64,000 bases of DNA from Diphasiastrum complanatum (lineage: Eukaryota > Streptophyta > Lycopodiopsida > Lycopodiales > Lycopodiaceae). Both the position numbers and the translations under genes were made by a program. Every line of letters begins with the position of its first letter. Position 1 is the first letter of the stretch. Below, piece by piece: positions 36,968 through 48,992 of the stretch. The notes beneath the pieces are model-generated. The model was not told the DNA's origin. It made no database searches and was given only the letters and a program-made list of their open reading frames with translations. The stretch is from the NCBI GenBank assembly GCA_029204225.1, contig CM055110.1, positions 1 through 64,000 of the forward strand, written 5' to 3'.

Positions 36968-37711
36968 CTACCTAAGGTTACCATGCATTTTGATCCATTT
37001 AAGTGAAAACTATTCATCAATCTTGAGGTAAAAATTGTCAAGATCCATTTTCCTAGCTATCTTGTTCAATTTTGGATCAAAAGAGATCAAAAGGACATTG
37101 ATTGAGTCTGACCTGGTACTGTACGAAATCAGGTGCTCAGACATGTGTCAGGAACATGTAATTTTAGTTTTGGAGTTCTCTCTCATGCTTGATCCATTTA
37201 TCTTGTTTGATAGCTTGTTTTGAAGCTATTTTTGTCTAGTTTTTGATGCAATCAGTTTCATTCCATTTGGTTGAGCCAATCAGAAGTTATAAGCTTTTGA
37301 AGAGGGTTAGGTAGGGCACCTAGACCTGGGTGGACACATTTGGTTTGGTCAAGAGATTGCTTGGTTGATCTAAAATCATAGTTGAATGCTTACCAATCTC
37401 ATCTATATGTGATCTAGGCACTATTTTGGGATGTTAGCCATTTTGTTTCATGCAATATGATTGTATTTGAGTCAAATTTAGTTTCTTAGTGTACTTTACA
37501 CGTGTTAGGAGTGTTTGATCCTAACTTTGCCCATACTCCAGCATTTGATGTGAAATAGATCTTGTTTTAGAGAGATTTGTGTAGCTGGTGAGAATCAATT
37601 CGCAAATAGTTGCAAGATTTTTCATAGGAGGAGATCGTACTCCATTATTGGATCCTATTGAGAGTGTGTACCAATATTTATTGTTCATCATTTGAGTTTT
37701 CTTCACTTCAA

Positions 37712-40282
37712 ATGTCTTCAATGGGTTCATCCTTGTTGGAACCAAGTGAAATATTGTCCACTTCAAACTATTCAATTTGGAAAATGAGGATGGAGTCCAT
37801 CTTGATCCTTCAAGACATGATGGACGTAGTTCTTGGGCTTGAAGAAGAACCACAAGATCTTCAAGAGGTTCAAAAATACAAAAAGAGAGCTAGGATGGCT
37901 CTCCACTACATTAAGATGAATGTCTCTAATGAGATATTGAGGGAGATAGGTACTTGTACAACAACCAAAGAAGCTTGGGATTGTCTCAAGACTATCTATG
38001 AGGCTAAGAATACCTCTAGGCTTCTCACTCTTAGGAATCAAATCTTTCAAAGTAGCCAAAAGAGTGACAAGAGTGCATCTAGTTATGTTTTGAGAGTAAA
38101 AGATATTCATAGAGAACTTGCTTGTATTGGTGATTCCATCAATCAAAATGAGCTACTCTAAGTCATTCTCAATGGCTTGAGAAGTGAATTTGATAACCTT
38201 GTCCAATCCTATGCCATTAAGGAGGAGCTACCAAGTTTTGAGGCTCTCCAAAGTGTGCTAATTTCAGAAGAATCGAGACAAGAGTACAAGCTCTTGAGGA
38301 TGGACAAGCTTTCTCTCATTCGTAATGATGACAAAGCTCACTTTGCCAAGGATAAGCACAAAGGGAGGAGCAACAACCAACATCAACAATCCTCAAGCAA
38401 GGACAAATTCAAATCCAAAGACAAAGATGAGGAGGAATATGATTCCTCTAATGCTTGATCATCCAAGCTCAATAAGAAGAAGATCAAGTGCTTTTATTGT
38501 GTCAAGAAAGGTCATTATGCCACCAATTGCTTCAAGAAGAAGAATCAACTCAAGCAAGCCAACATTACCAATGAGAAGGAAGACACTATTGCAAGTGATG
38601 GGGAGGGATCTCTTATGGTCTCTAGTTTCTCATCTACTCCTTTCAAGAAGGATGGCCTATGGTATATTGATAGTGGAGCCTCTTCACATATGTGTAGCTC
38701 CAAGGACTCTTTCTCTTCTATTGCACCTTATGATGGAGTCAAGGAATCAATATACACTGCAAATGATTTTGAATGTCCTATTGAAGGCATAGGGAACATT
38801 CCCTTGAAGCTTGCATCCTCTAAAGTTCTTTCTCTCTCTAAAGTTCTTTATGTACCTAAGCTTACCAAGAATCTTATTAATGTTGGCCAATTGCTTGATA
38901 ATGGCCTCGATGTAAAATTCAATATTGATACTTGCACTATCAAGAAGAATAATGAGATACTTGCATTAGGATCTAGATTTAGTGGCATCTATAAACTAGA
39001 TCCAAATGAGTATGGGAATGCTTGTAATGTTGCTCTTGTGAACAAGCTCTTAGAAGTGATGGAGGTGCAATAGCCAAAGAAGCTTGGGATTGTCCCAAGA
39101 CTATCTATGAGGCTAAGATTACCTTTAGGCTTCTCACTCTTAGGAATCAAATCTTTCAAAGTAGCCAAAAGAGTGACGAGAGTGCATGTAGTTATGTTTT
39201 GAGAGTAAAAGATATTCATAGAGAACTTGCTTGTATTGGTGATTCCATCAATCAAAATGAGCTACTCTAAGTCATTCTCAATGGCTTGAGAAGTGAATTT
39301 GATAACCTTGTCCAATCCTATGCCATTAAGGAGGAGCTACCAAGTTTTGAGGCTCTCCAAAGTGTGCTAATTTCAGAAGAATCGAGACAAGAGTACAAGC
39401 TCTTGAGGATGGACAAGCTTTCTCTCATTCGTAATGATGGCAAAGCTCTCTTTGCCAAGGATAAGCACAAAGGGAGGAGCAACAACCAACATCAACAATC
39501 CTCAGGCAAGGACAAAGTCAAATCCAAAGACAAAGATGAGGAGGAAGATGATTCCTCTAATTCTTCATCATCCAAGCTCAAGAAGAAGAAGATCAAGTGC
39601 TTTTATTGTGGCAAGAAAGGCCATTACGCCACCAATTGCTTCAAGAAGAAGAATCAACTCAAGCAAGCCAACATTACCAATGAGAAGACACTATTGCAAG
39701 TGATGGAGAGGGATCTCTTATGGTCTCTAGTTTCTCATCTACTCGTTTCAAGAAGGACGGCGTATGGTATATTGATAGTGGAGCCTCTTCACATATGTGT
39801 AGCTCCAAGGACTCTTTCTCTTCTATTGCACCTTGTGATGGAGTCAAGAAATCAATATACACTACAAATGATTTTGAATGTCCTATTGAAGGCATAGGGA
39901 ACATTCTCTTGAAGCTTGCATCCTCTAAAGTTCTTTCTCTCTCTAAAGTTCTTTATGTACCTAAGCTTACGAAGATTCTCATTAGTGTTGGCCAATTGCT
40001 TGATAATGGCCTTGATGTAAAATTCAATGTTGATACTTGCACTATGAAGAATATATGATGAGATACTTGCATTAGGATCTAGATTTGGAGGCATCTATAA
40101 ACTAGATCCAAATGAGTATGTGAATGCTTGTAATGTTGCTCTTCTGAACAAGCTCTCTATGGAGGAATTATGGCATAGGAGGTTGGGACATCCCAACTAC
40201 AAATCCATGCTCTCTATGATCAAAGAGGCCAAAGCTATTGGCTTGTCAAAGTCATTCTCCAAGAAGATCAAGCCTTATGAGG
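37712..40282 (+). pseudogene. Copia D Gag-protease, partly duplicated
   Basis: The ATG at 37712 starts MSSMGSSLLEPSE. Gag runs with NYSIWKMRMESILILQD, MNVSNEILREIG and SSYVLRVKDIHREL, with a TAA at 38159 (Gln in C) and a TGA at 38456. The zinc knuckle, KCFYCVKKGHYATNC, has Val after the second Cys. Protease has WYIDSGASSHMCSS. At 39050 the frame switches to integrase-derived sequence (LRSDGGG-type bases) and at 39074 returns to Gag, repeating 1109 bases upstream. The second protease copy is shifted by a 4-base loss near 39687. Pre-integrase (ELWHRRLGHPNYKSMLSM) ends at 40282. Confidence 0.9.
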
Positions 40283-40616
40283 CTTTTATAAATCCAAGCG
40301 TCCTAATTCCGAGCACTTTAAACAACAAAGAGAGGCAACAAAATCAAGGCTTAATCTTTTAGGCCAATCTCACCTTGGATCGGGAGACAAGGCCAATATG
40401 CATGTCCAATTTGTAAGCAACTATCTTTTAGCTAATTGCATTTCATATTTTTATTGTTTACCAATAATTTTTTGCTTTTTTCTAATCATCGATTTGTGTT
40501 GATGTAGGTTGAAGATTATGGGTGTAAGTATACAAATGCCAAGCACAATATCGGATATCGCCAAGGCTATAGTGCCTTGGTTGATCATCTTGCGGCACAA
40601 GGCGTACATCCACGGG
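40283..40616 (+). pseudogene. Unrecognised exons, possibly transposon-derived
   Basis: After the break of Copia D a frame reads SKRPNSEHFKQQREATKS to about 40412, followed by a GT donor (gtaagc). A typical acceptor (ttgatgtag at about 40507) opens a second exon with NAKHNIGYRQGYSALVDHL and AAQGVHP. The sequence resembles the small accessory proteins of En/Spm-type elements in style, but I cannot assign a family. Confidence 0.35.
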
Positions 40617-41472
40617 TAATTTTTTGTTACATAATTTGTATTTCTTTTAATTTTGGTACACAATTTGTATTTCATTTCAATTTTATGACAAGTGTTTGGC
40701 TAATAATTATTAATTTGTTTTGTGAATGTGTATGTAGTGGACATATTTGCAAAAGTTAAAAAAAAAGGGTATCAGTATCAATGCTCTTTTCATGAATTAG
40801 ATGCGAATATGTACACTTTTTTGAATTATGAATATAAACTTTTGTATTTGATCATCTCTATCTCATTATGTATGGAATGATTGTTTATTGTTTATGTTTT
40901 TCTATTTCATCTTGTATAAATTTGTTGTAAATATATACAAACAAAAACATCAATTTAAGATGATAAAAACATACCTCATCTATTGTTTGAATGATCTTTA
41001 ATTCCTTCTAAGATGCATCTCTTTTTTTCTCTATAAAAGCAAACAATGAAAACCAAATCATTGTTAGATTACACGTCAAATAGTCATTGTTAGAATACAA
41101 ATCAAAGAATCATTGTTAAATTAAAAACCATTAATCATTGTTACATCAATCTCACCAAGTTGAAGATACTATGAAAATGCACTTTATGACTCAAATGCAA
41201 TCTACCAAAATTTACAATGCATAATATAGCTCATGAATAAACAATGAAAAACTAAGAAACAAAACTATCTCACCTCTCTCTCTCTCTCACACAAAAGCTT
41301 TTTTATCAAAATTTAGAATGCCTAACATACCTTATGCATTTGCTTGGATTGTCTCCTTTCCTTCAAAATTGCATAGCTTTTTTCCTACAAAAGCCAACAA
41401 TGAACAATCATTCACTAACCAACTAATAAACAAATTAATAAACAATGAAAAACTAACAAACAAAATTATATC

Positions 41473-41474
<2 letters not shown>
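40617..41474. other. Non-coding stretch with a locally repeated unit
   Basis: No gene seen. A word of about 45 bases (aataaacaatgaaaaacta...) occurs at 41231-41285 and 41429-41474, each time followed by a CT tract, the first short and the second long. Confidence 0.5.

Positions 41475-41560
<86 letters not shown>
41475..41560. repeat. (CT)n microsatellite, 86 bases
   Basis: An uninterrupted CT tract. Frames across it give only Leu-Ser or Arg-Glu runs. Confidence 0.95.
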
Positions 41561-41565
<5 letters not shown>

Positions 41566-41671
41566 CCCAAAGCTTTTCTTTCAAAAGCTTCTCTTCATGA
41601 AATCTATTTGCAAATACAGTCGAGGCCCCCACCTTTTCCATTTCACGGGTTTTTTTTTTTGTTAAAATATT

Positions 41672-42110
41672 TTTGCGTGGCAGTGCCACACCCAAATTTT
41701 TTTTTTTTTCCAGAAAACTTGCCACGGCGTGGCAAGCTTTTGATTGCTGATAGAATTTGCCATGCATGGCAAACTTCAAAAACGTTTTTAAGAATTTTTC
41801 CACGTGTGGCCAAATTCAGCATTCTGGAAAAATGGCACGCGTGGCAAATTTCCAGAATTTCAAGTGTGGCAGTGCCACGCATGGCGTAACCATGCGTGAC
41901 AGTGCCACGTGAATTTCAAATTTGAATTGCTTTGAGCCCCCCCGCAAAAAAAACACAAACAAATCTGTTCGGAAGATGAGCCAGTGACAGAAAACTTTGA
42001 CGGCGTGGCAGTAAAATTTGCCATGTAATTGCCACAAACATTGCCACGGAAGGGTTGTCGGGTCAAATCTGGTCCCCGTCTTATGTGTGTGGCAATGGGT
42101 GTGGCAATGG
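41672..42110. repeat. Subterminal motif cluster 3
   Basis: gcgtggcagtgccac occurs at about 41676 and gtgtggcagtgccac at about 41865, with gcgtgacagtgccac near 41894 and many half sites. Matches cluster 2, with extra units between 41790 and 41890. Confidence 0.7.
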
Positions 42111-43200
42111 GCCTATATTTGTAGTTGTGATCCTATGGATACAGCATCCATCCTGCGAAGAATTGTGGATCTCCCCAGATCCGAAACACTAGCACATGAA
42201 GACATTGGTGACGATTCTACACCTACATCTGGTAATTTTGCCCACAACTGAAAATTGTTTCTATCCAGATTACACAACCAACTAGAATCCGATTTGGCAA
42301 CGAATCCATAAAGGTGCTAGGTAAATTGTGGTAAATTGCTAACATACCGAAAGTTCCTATCAGTAGATTGTCATAGAACAAATAACATAACTATAACTGA
42401 TTAACTTGACATATCAAAATCTGACTAATAATGATTCACAAAGTGCAATAAAATTGAATAACATGATTGCATTCCACATATCTGTTATTACAATACAATA
42501 CAACAAATTGGCAGAGTATAACCATCACATAAACTAGAATTTCCATTACATCAAGGATCGTATCAAGGGAAAAGACATTACTCAAGTTACATTCCATTTT
42601 AATAGTGAAATTTACATAATACTAGACAGTGAAGGCAATGACACAATTCTACACCAAAACTACTCGCTTGATCACACTTTTGCTATCCAGTGTAAAACCA
42701 AGAGTCCCCTTTGCGACTACAAGTTCCCTGTTTATACAATCCCGAACTCCCCACAAGAGCCTTCCCAAAACTCCACAAAAGACCGCCACTGTTTTGTATG
42801 CAGTTCTCTCATGGTTGGTACAACTTCCATTGCTAAGACCGCATCAAGGTCGCAATCATCACACATGCGGTTGCTTTCAGTCCATTTAACTTCCATTCCT
42901 CTTTACCCGAATATGATCTTTCCATTCTAAGTCAACAACCCTAAAAACAATCTTTTTGGTGCTTTTTGTCCTATCTACACATTACTAAACACACCCTAGT
43001 CATCCCTATAGCAACTTATGCTAATTCATCTACCTAACAACATTAATACAACTAAAGGTCTAAGTTCTTAAACAATCTTATACATACAAAATACCTTAAA
43101 ATGGCCCATCTAAAAGGTAAGTTAGCTTATTTTGGCAACTCTAATAATGCTGTAGCAGACACAGTTGTAGGTGAAGCTATCCCACCCAAAACACTTCCAA
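42111..43200. repeat. Duplicated segment S, copy 2
   Basis: Matches 35046-36231, lacking about 65 bases at the place of 35600-35690. Continues past the point where copy 1 is cut by Copia D. Confidence 0.85.
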
Positions 43201-43297
43201 TTGGTGCCAATTCAAAATGTCGTAATACACGTAACAACAACTGATCCTTATCATTCACAAATCTTGACACCAAATGTGGTGTTCGACTGGTCAGCAT
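43127..43297 (-). CDS. Unrecognised 56-residue protein in segment S
   Basis: Starts at the ATG at 43297 (MLTSRTPHLVSRF). The upstream plant-leader-like aaaccctag lies about 80 bases before it. The C-terminal third (SVLGGIASPTTV to LLELPK and stop) is open in the same frame in segment S copy 1 with conservative changes, although that copy is cut by Copia D. No family recognised; it may be a captured gene fragment or chance. Confidence 0.3.
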   Translation of the reverse strand: MLTSRTPHLVSRFVNDKDQLLLRVLRHFELAPIGSVLGGIASPTTVSATALLELPK

Positions 43298-44290
43298 GAT
43301 GTGATTCAAACATTCTCTGGTTAACAATACATAATTGTTCGAGGGTTTACGGATATCAAGGAAACCCTAGCTAGATTATTCATTTATAAGTGAAAGGGAT
43401 TTGACACCTGCGTGTGTAAGTCCAGCCCAATGATGACATAGTTATTTGATTAGTTAAAAGTTAATAGCATGACTTGAGGCCTTTTTGCGACAATTAAATG
43501 TTGTTAGGCCTAATAGTAAAGTTAGTGAATAAAAAGATGTTCCCCCCAAATTTCAAATTTCAAATAATTTGGGAGGTGGAAACTGGTCAATAGGATGTGA
43601 GGCCAAAGCCCTAAAATCCACTATATATACTGGTACTTTGTGATTAATTTTACATGTTTAACGTCAAATTAATTCAGGTGGAACCTCTATTGATTTTTCA
43701 TCTGAATGTCCTTGCCCCATCTATCATATTTTCTTACTATCTTTATGTCTATTGGATATGGTAATTGTGGGAATTGATTATTGCTTTTATTTTTGTCATA
43801 GAGAAAGAGAGACAGAGAAAAAAAAGAAGTAAGCTTGATCTTTTGTTGGGTAGTGTTAATAGGTCGTAGTGGCTATTGTTAATAGATCGTAGTGTTAGAT
43901 GTGAACTCATAAGCATGCATGTGAGTTTGATTGATGAATACGTTGTCATCAAAATGAACTTATGTGTGACAACTTAACCCTCTGCATTTTTTGATCTTTG
44001 CATTTGCTAGGATCTAGGACTGAAGAAGTATGAAGGAAAGACCTAATCCTCATCACATAACAAGAGAATGTCGTGTATTTATAAAGGCAACAATCCAAGA
44101 AGAAGAATAAGACCAAAGCTGACCAAACTGATTCTAACCGCAACAATTGCACGATCGACATCAACAATAGCCCATGACCAAATTCTTCGACAAATACTAC
44201 AAGAGAATCAACCACAAAATCAAGGATTGTCGAGTTCTAAAGCACAAGAATGCAACAACAAAAACGAAGTTATGATATTTTCGGAGAGCT
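43298..44290. other. Non-coding stretch
   Basis: No gene or family recognised. Contains a short doublet around 43855-43890 (ttaatagatcgtagtg twice). Confidence 0.4.
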
Positions 44291-44479
44291 CATAGTATCT
44301 GATTCAATATACATTATTATAGCCATATTTAGTTACAGACATGGAATAGTCCTAATATGGTAGACCAGTCCTCCAGCGTTCGAGATTATTGGTCATGTCG
44401 AGATTTAATTCCACGTCGAGGCCTATTGGTGACTAATGACCTTGAGAGGACCCAGACACATATGGAGTAGTGCATGTAC

Positions 44480-44737
44480 ATTTTCTGATAATCAAAGTGC
44501 CATTGCTTTATCAGCCAGCCCTAGATTTCATTCCAAGAGTAAGCACAGTGAACTGAAGTTTCATTTCATCAGAAGCAAAGTTTCCAACGAAGAGGTCAGA
44601 TTGTAGTACTGTAGAATGCAAGATATGACATCTGATATTTTTACCAAAGCATTAAGTTTGGAATCACGCAGAAGGTTTTGTGTAGAACTAAGTTTGAAGG
44701 TCAAGGCATTCAAGGATTCAGATTAAGGGGGAGTGTT
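44480..44737 (+). pseudogene. Copia RNase H end with polypurine tract
   Basis: Reads FSDNQSAIALSASPRFHSK and HFIRSKVSNEEV, then after a stop MTSDIFTKALS, the C-terminal landmarks of Copia RNase H. It ends in a purine tract (aagggggag) followed by TGTTGGATTATTC, the likely start of a 3' LTR at 44738. The upstream part of pol is missing. Confidence 0.75.
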
Positions 44738-44944
44738 GGATTATTCTCCTTCTTACTGATCAAATAATCGGTTATAATCTGCATCTGTCATTTATCTAGT
44801 TCTGCAGATTTTGAAGCATTAGTTTTTGCATTAAATTGGATTGAAATTTCTTTAGCTTTTGGATTTGATTTCTGAAATCAAGTAAAATCACCCAGTGTTT
44901 CATGTAATCGGGATTACAACTTTTTTTGGATAAAATCAATCCTT

Positions 44945-45160
44945 TTGAAGAATTATAGCTTAGTGTATCCTTGGGATTTGAGTAGAGGAAAACAATATAA
45001 GAATTGTTGCATCTTAGAGTACTTATTTGGATGGAAAGATCAGACTAAGAATAATGATTCATGGGTAAGATTTGAAAGTTTTAGTGATAGTTTCACATTT
45101 TATATTTTCCATTCTGAGGACATAAACTTTTTAAGAGAGGAAGAATGTTATGGACATAGA
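44945..45160 (+). pseudogene. Gypsy chromodomain-like relic, copy 1
   Basis: The frame reads CCILEYLFGWKDQTKNNDSW and later NFLREEECYG. A hydrophobic strand, a conserved Trp and a second Trp about ten residues on resemble the integrase-linked chromodomain of chromoviruses. It matches 53956-53713 in reverse. The preceding 44738-44940 also matches there, so both are pieces of one repeat. Confidence 0.45.
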
Positions 45161-45368
45161 ATAGTCCTAGGCCGGCCCTCCAGTGTTCAAGATTATTGGT
45201 CACACCGAGATTTAATTCCACATCGAGGCCTGTTGGTGACTAATGACTATGAGAGGACCCAAACACTCTAATTGAGACATATGGAGTATTGCATGTATGT
45301 GCGACTGATATAGGCAGGAGGCATGCATGAAGAGCTATGATCTATTTATAGTTGATCTGTATGGGGAT

Positions 45369-46007
45369 TGTGAAAGATTCAACTAGTTTCATCACATTTT
45401 GCAATATTTCCATATTTGGCATATTGAGGCCAAAACTTGTTTTAGACTTAGAGGTTGACTTTTCAAAGTTCATTAGTCTAAATTTCATTTGAATAAACAC
45501 TTTTTGAAAGTGTGGGAAAGATAGAATGCGAGTTTGAGTAGATTCAATTTGAATAAGTTGGGTACATTGAATCTAGCTAGGGTTAGCATTTTGGTGGGAA
45601 AGCCAAGTGGCCAAATAGGGTTTGGACCTGTTATAAAAGGATGTAACTCGTGGAGAGAGTCATCTTCTCTCTTCTCTATCTCATTTCATGCTTATACATG
45701 GTTCTCTTGGGTTCTACTATCCATTGGTGCACTATCTTGGTGATTGCTTGCAATTCTATGTGTAGAATGATCTATATTTGTTATTTTTGGATCCACACGT
45801 GTGAAATACAGTAGCTTTCTGGTTTTGTACGGATAGCAACAGTACATAATCATTTCATTCAAGTTTGATCAAGTTCTATTAGTGTTTGCATCTCAAATTG
45901 TGTGTAGATGCTGATTTTTCTACATTGATGAAATTGGTAGTGTATTTCTCTTTCTAACCAAAGATCATTCAAATAGATTGGATCTTAAGGATCTGAAATC
46001 TTTCACA
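45369..46007 (+). repeat. 5' LTR of Copia F
   Basis: 639 bases starting TGTGAAAGATTC and ending TTTCACA. CACACGTGTG lies at 45794-45803. It contains the TATA box at 45631. Confidence 0.88.
45630..45640 (+). promoter_or_regulatory. TATA box of the Copia F LTR promoter
   Basis: gttataaaagg lies inside the LTR; the same place in the 3' LTR piece (about 49621) reads ctataaaagg. A CT-rich stretch follows about 25 bases later, as is common at plant transcription starts. Confidence 0.6.
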
Positions 46008-46019
46008 TGGTATCAGAGC
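46008..46019 (+). other. Primer binding site of Copia F
   Basis: tggtatcagagc follows the LTR directly: a perfect match to the initiator tRNA-Met complement. Confidence 0.92.
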
Positions 46020-46608
46020 TTGTGTTTCAGGTTATGAAGGAGGAAATCAGATCTATCAATGATTTGGTGAAGATATCAAGTCTAGAGCATGCTAGAGAGG
46101 ATTCTACACCAAAATCAGATTTTTTGCTTTTGTATATTGGATCTTTTGTAGATCAAAACACTAAATAGGTCAATATACTTGTTCAATTCCTTTTTTTGAA
46201 TTCACATGCTGGATTTGGCCGGTTTTTTGGATCATTGGTTCAGCCTAAGTGGTGGCTTATAGATTGCATATCAAATTTTCATCATTTGCATGTAGATTTG
46301 GAATAGTCAATTTTTTGTGATTTTGTCAAAACCCTAATTTTGATTGGATCTCTAGATAGTGAGGTTGCTGGACTTCATTTGAGTGTGTTTCAATCTTAGA
46401 AAGTGGCAAAAGTCATTAGATTGAGGATAGATCATAGGTTGATCAAGATTCCATGATTCTATGTGTTGATTTGCTTGGATAAGTGCAAGAAGAGAATTTG
46501 TGAGATAGTTTCAAATCTTGGTGATTTCTTTTGAAAGCATTTGTTGTTGTTCAAAGGAGTGATTTGTGCATTGAAACAGGTTGAAAGAGAAGATCAGGTC
46601 ATTGCTAC

Positions 46609-48960
46609 ATGGCAACCTCAATTGGAGTCATGTTGGAAGCCAATGATAGGCTTACCTCAAGTAACTATTCATTATGGAAAGTCAGGATGGAGTCACTTCT
46701 TGAGATGAATGATGTTTTGGATATTGTTGTAGGTTTGGAGGAGAGACCAGGAACACAGCAAGATCAATTGAGGTAGGACAAGAGGGCCAAGAAGGCTCTA
46801 CACATGATAAAGATGAATGTTACCAATGAACTTCTCAAGGAAGTTGGTAAGTGCACATCATCTTTGGAAGCTTGGAATTCATTGAAGAAGCTTTATGAAT
46901 CCAAGTCTACTTCTAGAGTGTTGACTCTAAGAAGGCAAATCTTTTCTTTTTTGCAAAAGAACAAGAAAGTCCAAGTACTTTTGTTTTGAGAATGAAAGCA
47001 TTGAATGATGAGTTAGCTTGCATATATGAAAGCATTAAGGAATGAGAGCTTATTCAAGTGATTCTTAATGGCTTGTTGGATGCTCATGCTAACATTGTTC
47101 AAAGTATTGCTATTCAAAAGACTTTGCCAAGTTTGATGGATCTTCAAGAGATCTTGATCAATGAGGAATATAGGCTTCAAGCAAGAGGTGGATTTACATC
47201 GACACTTCAAGAGGATGCTATGTTCACAAAGGGCAAATTCAAGGGCAAAACCAAAAGCAAGTGGTCTAAAGGGCAAGATCAAGTGGATGCTTTTTCAAGT
47301 GGCAAAAAGAAGGATATATCAAAGCTCAAGTGCTTATATTGTGGCATCAAAGGACACTTTGCAAGTGAGTGCTACAAGAAGAAGAGAGATCAAGGAGACA
47401 AGCAAGGTAATCTTACTCTTGATGAGGATGGTTTGGATGTGCAAGATGCAAATGATGATGCTTTTGTGATGTCTTCATGTATGCTTGCTAATGATGGAGA
47501 TCTAGATCCTTGGTGGATTGATAGTGGAGCAAGTTCACACATGACCTTTCACAAAGAGTACTTCACTTCTTTGTTGGCATATGGAGATGACAAGAGGGTG
47601 ATCTACACGGCCAATGATGGTGAGTGTGCAATCAAAGGGATTGGCACAATTCCTATTTCTCTCTCTACAAATAGGAATATTCATTTGGAGGATGTCTTGT
47701 TTATTCCATCTATTACCAAGAATTTGCTTAGTGTGAGTCAAATGCTAAGTAAGGGCCTCAAGGTGGAGTTTGATGGAGATGTTTGTTTGATGAAAAGGAA
47801 GGATGTCTTGATTGGAAAAGGTAAAAGACAAGGGAAGTTGTTCAAACTTGATGCTTGTGTTATTGCTAACCAAGTTGGATGTGTTGCAAGGGAGCAAATT
47901 TCTAATCAAGAGGTTTGGCACAAAAGGATGGGACACCTCAACTTCAAGTCATTGGAGATAATGGCAAGGAAGAAGGTTGTGATTGGTCTTCCAAGTTCCT
48001 TAAGTAATGACAAGCATGTTTGTGAGTCTTGTGCTTTGTCTAAGTCACATAGTCTACCTTATACTAGATCTATTTCTAGATCTACAAAGCCTTTTCAACT
48101 TGTACATTCGGATATTTATGGATTTACTACAATTAGCAATAGTGGAGCTAAGATGTATGTAACATTCATTGATGATTTTAGTAGATTTTGTTGGATCTAT
48201 CTACTAAAGAGCAAGGATGAAGTGTATGATGTCTTTGTCAAGTTCAAGAATGCAAGGGAGAACCAATTCTCCACAAAGATCAAGTGCTTGAGAGGTGACA
48301 ATGGTGGTGAGTACATATATAACAAGTTCAAGGCTTTTTGTGATGAGCATGGGATCAAGAGGGAGTATACAACATCAAGGACCACAACAAAATGGAGTGG
48401 CTGAAAGGAAGAATAGAACTTTATGTGAAAGTGCTAAAGCTATGAGGTTAAGTACTAATCTTGACAAACCATTTTGGGATCAAGCTTTGTTGTGTGCCAA
48501 TTTCTTGTGCAATAGGTGGCCGAGTGCTATTTTGGATGGAAGGACACCTTTTGAGATGCTATTCAAGAGGAGGCCGAGTGTCAACTTTCTAAGAACCTTT
48601 GGATGCACATGCTATGTCAACATCACTCTTGATGATAGGACCAAGGAGGATCCATCTTCAAGAAGAGGTATTTTTGTTGGATATAGTGAGGTTAGTAAAG
48701 CCTACAAGGTTTACATTCCTTCTACTAACAAAGTGATTGTTGGTAGAGATGTCATTTTTTATGAGGGAAACATTCCAAAGGTGTCTTCAAGCATGATTGA
48801 TGGTAAAGTAGATGGATCTAACATTCTTGATGTTGATGAGAAGGATCCTACTTTAGATGGTGGTGATGATGGACCTTCATCAAGTCAAAGCCAAGGAGAA
48901 CATCAAGAGAAAGACAAGTACCTTCAAGGTTCACATATGATCAAAAGGGTAAGCAAGTAG
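46609..48960 (+). pseudogene. Copia F Gag-protease-integrase
   Basis: The ATG at 46609 starts MATSIGVMLEAND. A TAG at 46774, a frameshift near 46975 and a TGA near 47042 break Gag. From there a long frame runs to 48404: zinc knuckle CLYCGIKGHFASEC, protease WWIDSGASSHMTFH with DSG intact, pre-integrase VWHKRMGHLNFKSLEIM and CESCALSK, and the integrase core with LVHSDIYG and CLRGDNGGEYI. After a shift near 48375 it continues with GVAERKNRTLCESAK, FGCTCYVNITLDD and GIFVGYSEVSKAYKVY. The core triad D, D, E is present, split across two frames. Confidence 0.9.
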
Positions 48961-48992
48961 TTTCTAGAAATTATGTTGCTTTCCTAACCTCT

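Larger units (their letters stand above)
36232..40282 (+). mobile_element. Copia D retrotransposon relic with internal duplication
   Basis: It has a 5' LTR (36232-36955), a PBS with one mismatch, a leader and two tandem copies of the Gag-protease region. Similarity to Copia C ends abruptly at 40282 in pre-integrase; the rest of pol and the 3' LTR are missing. Same family as Copia C. Confidence 0.9.

Noticed and set aside
41471-41803. Open frames across the CT tract and subterminal motifs
   Set aside because: Same reason, plus repeated WHCHAxx-type peptides that are only the motif GTGGCAGTGCCAC translated.
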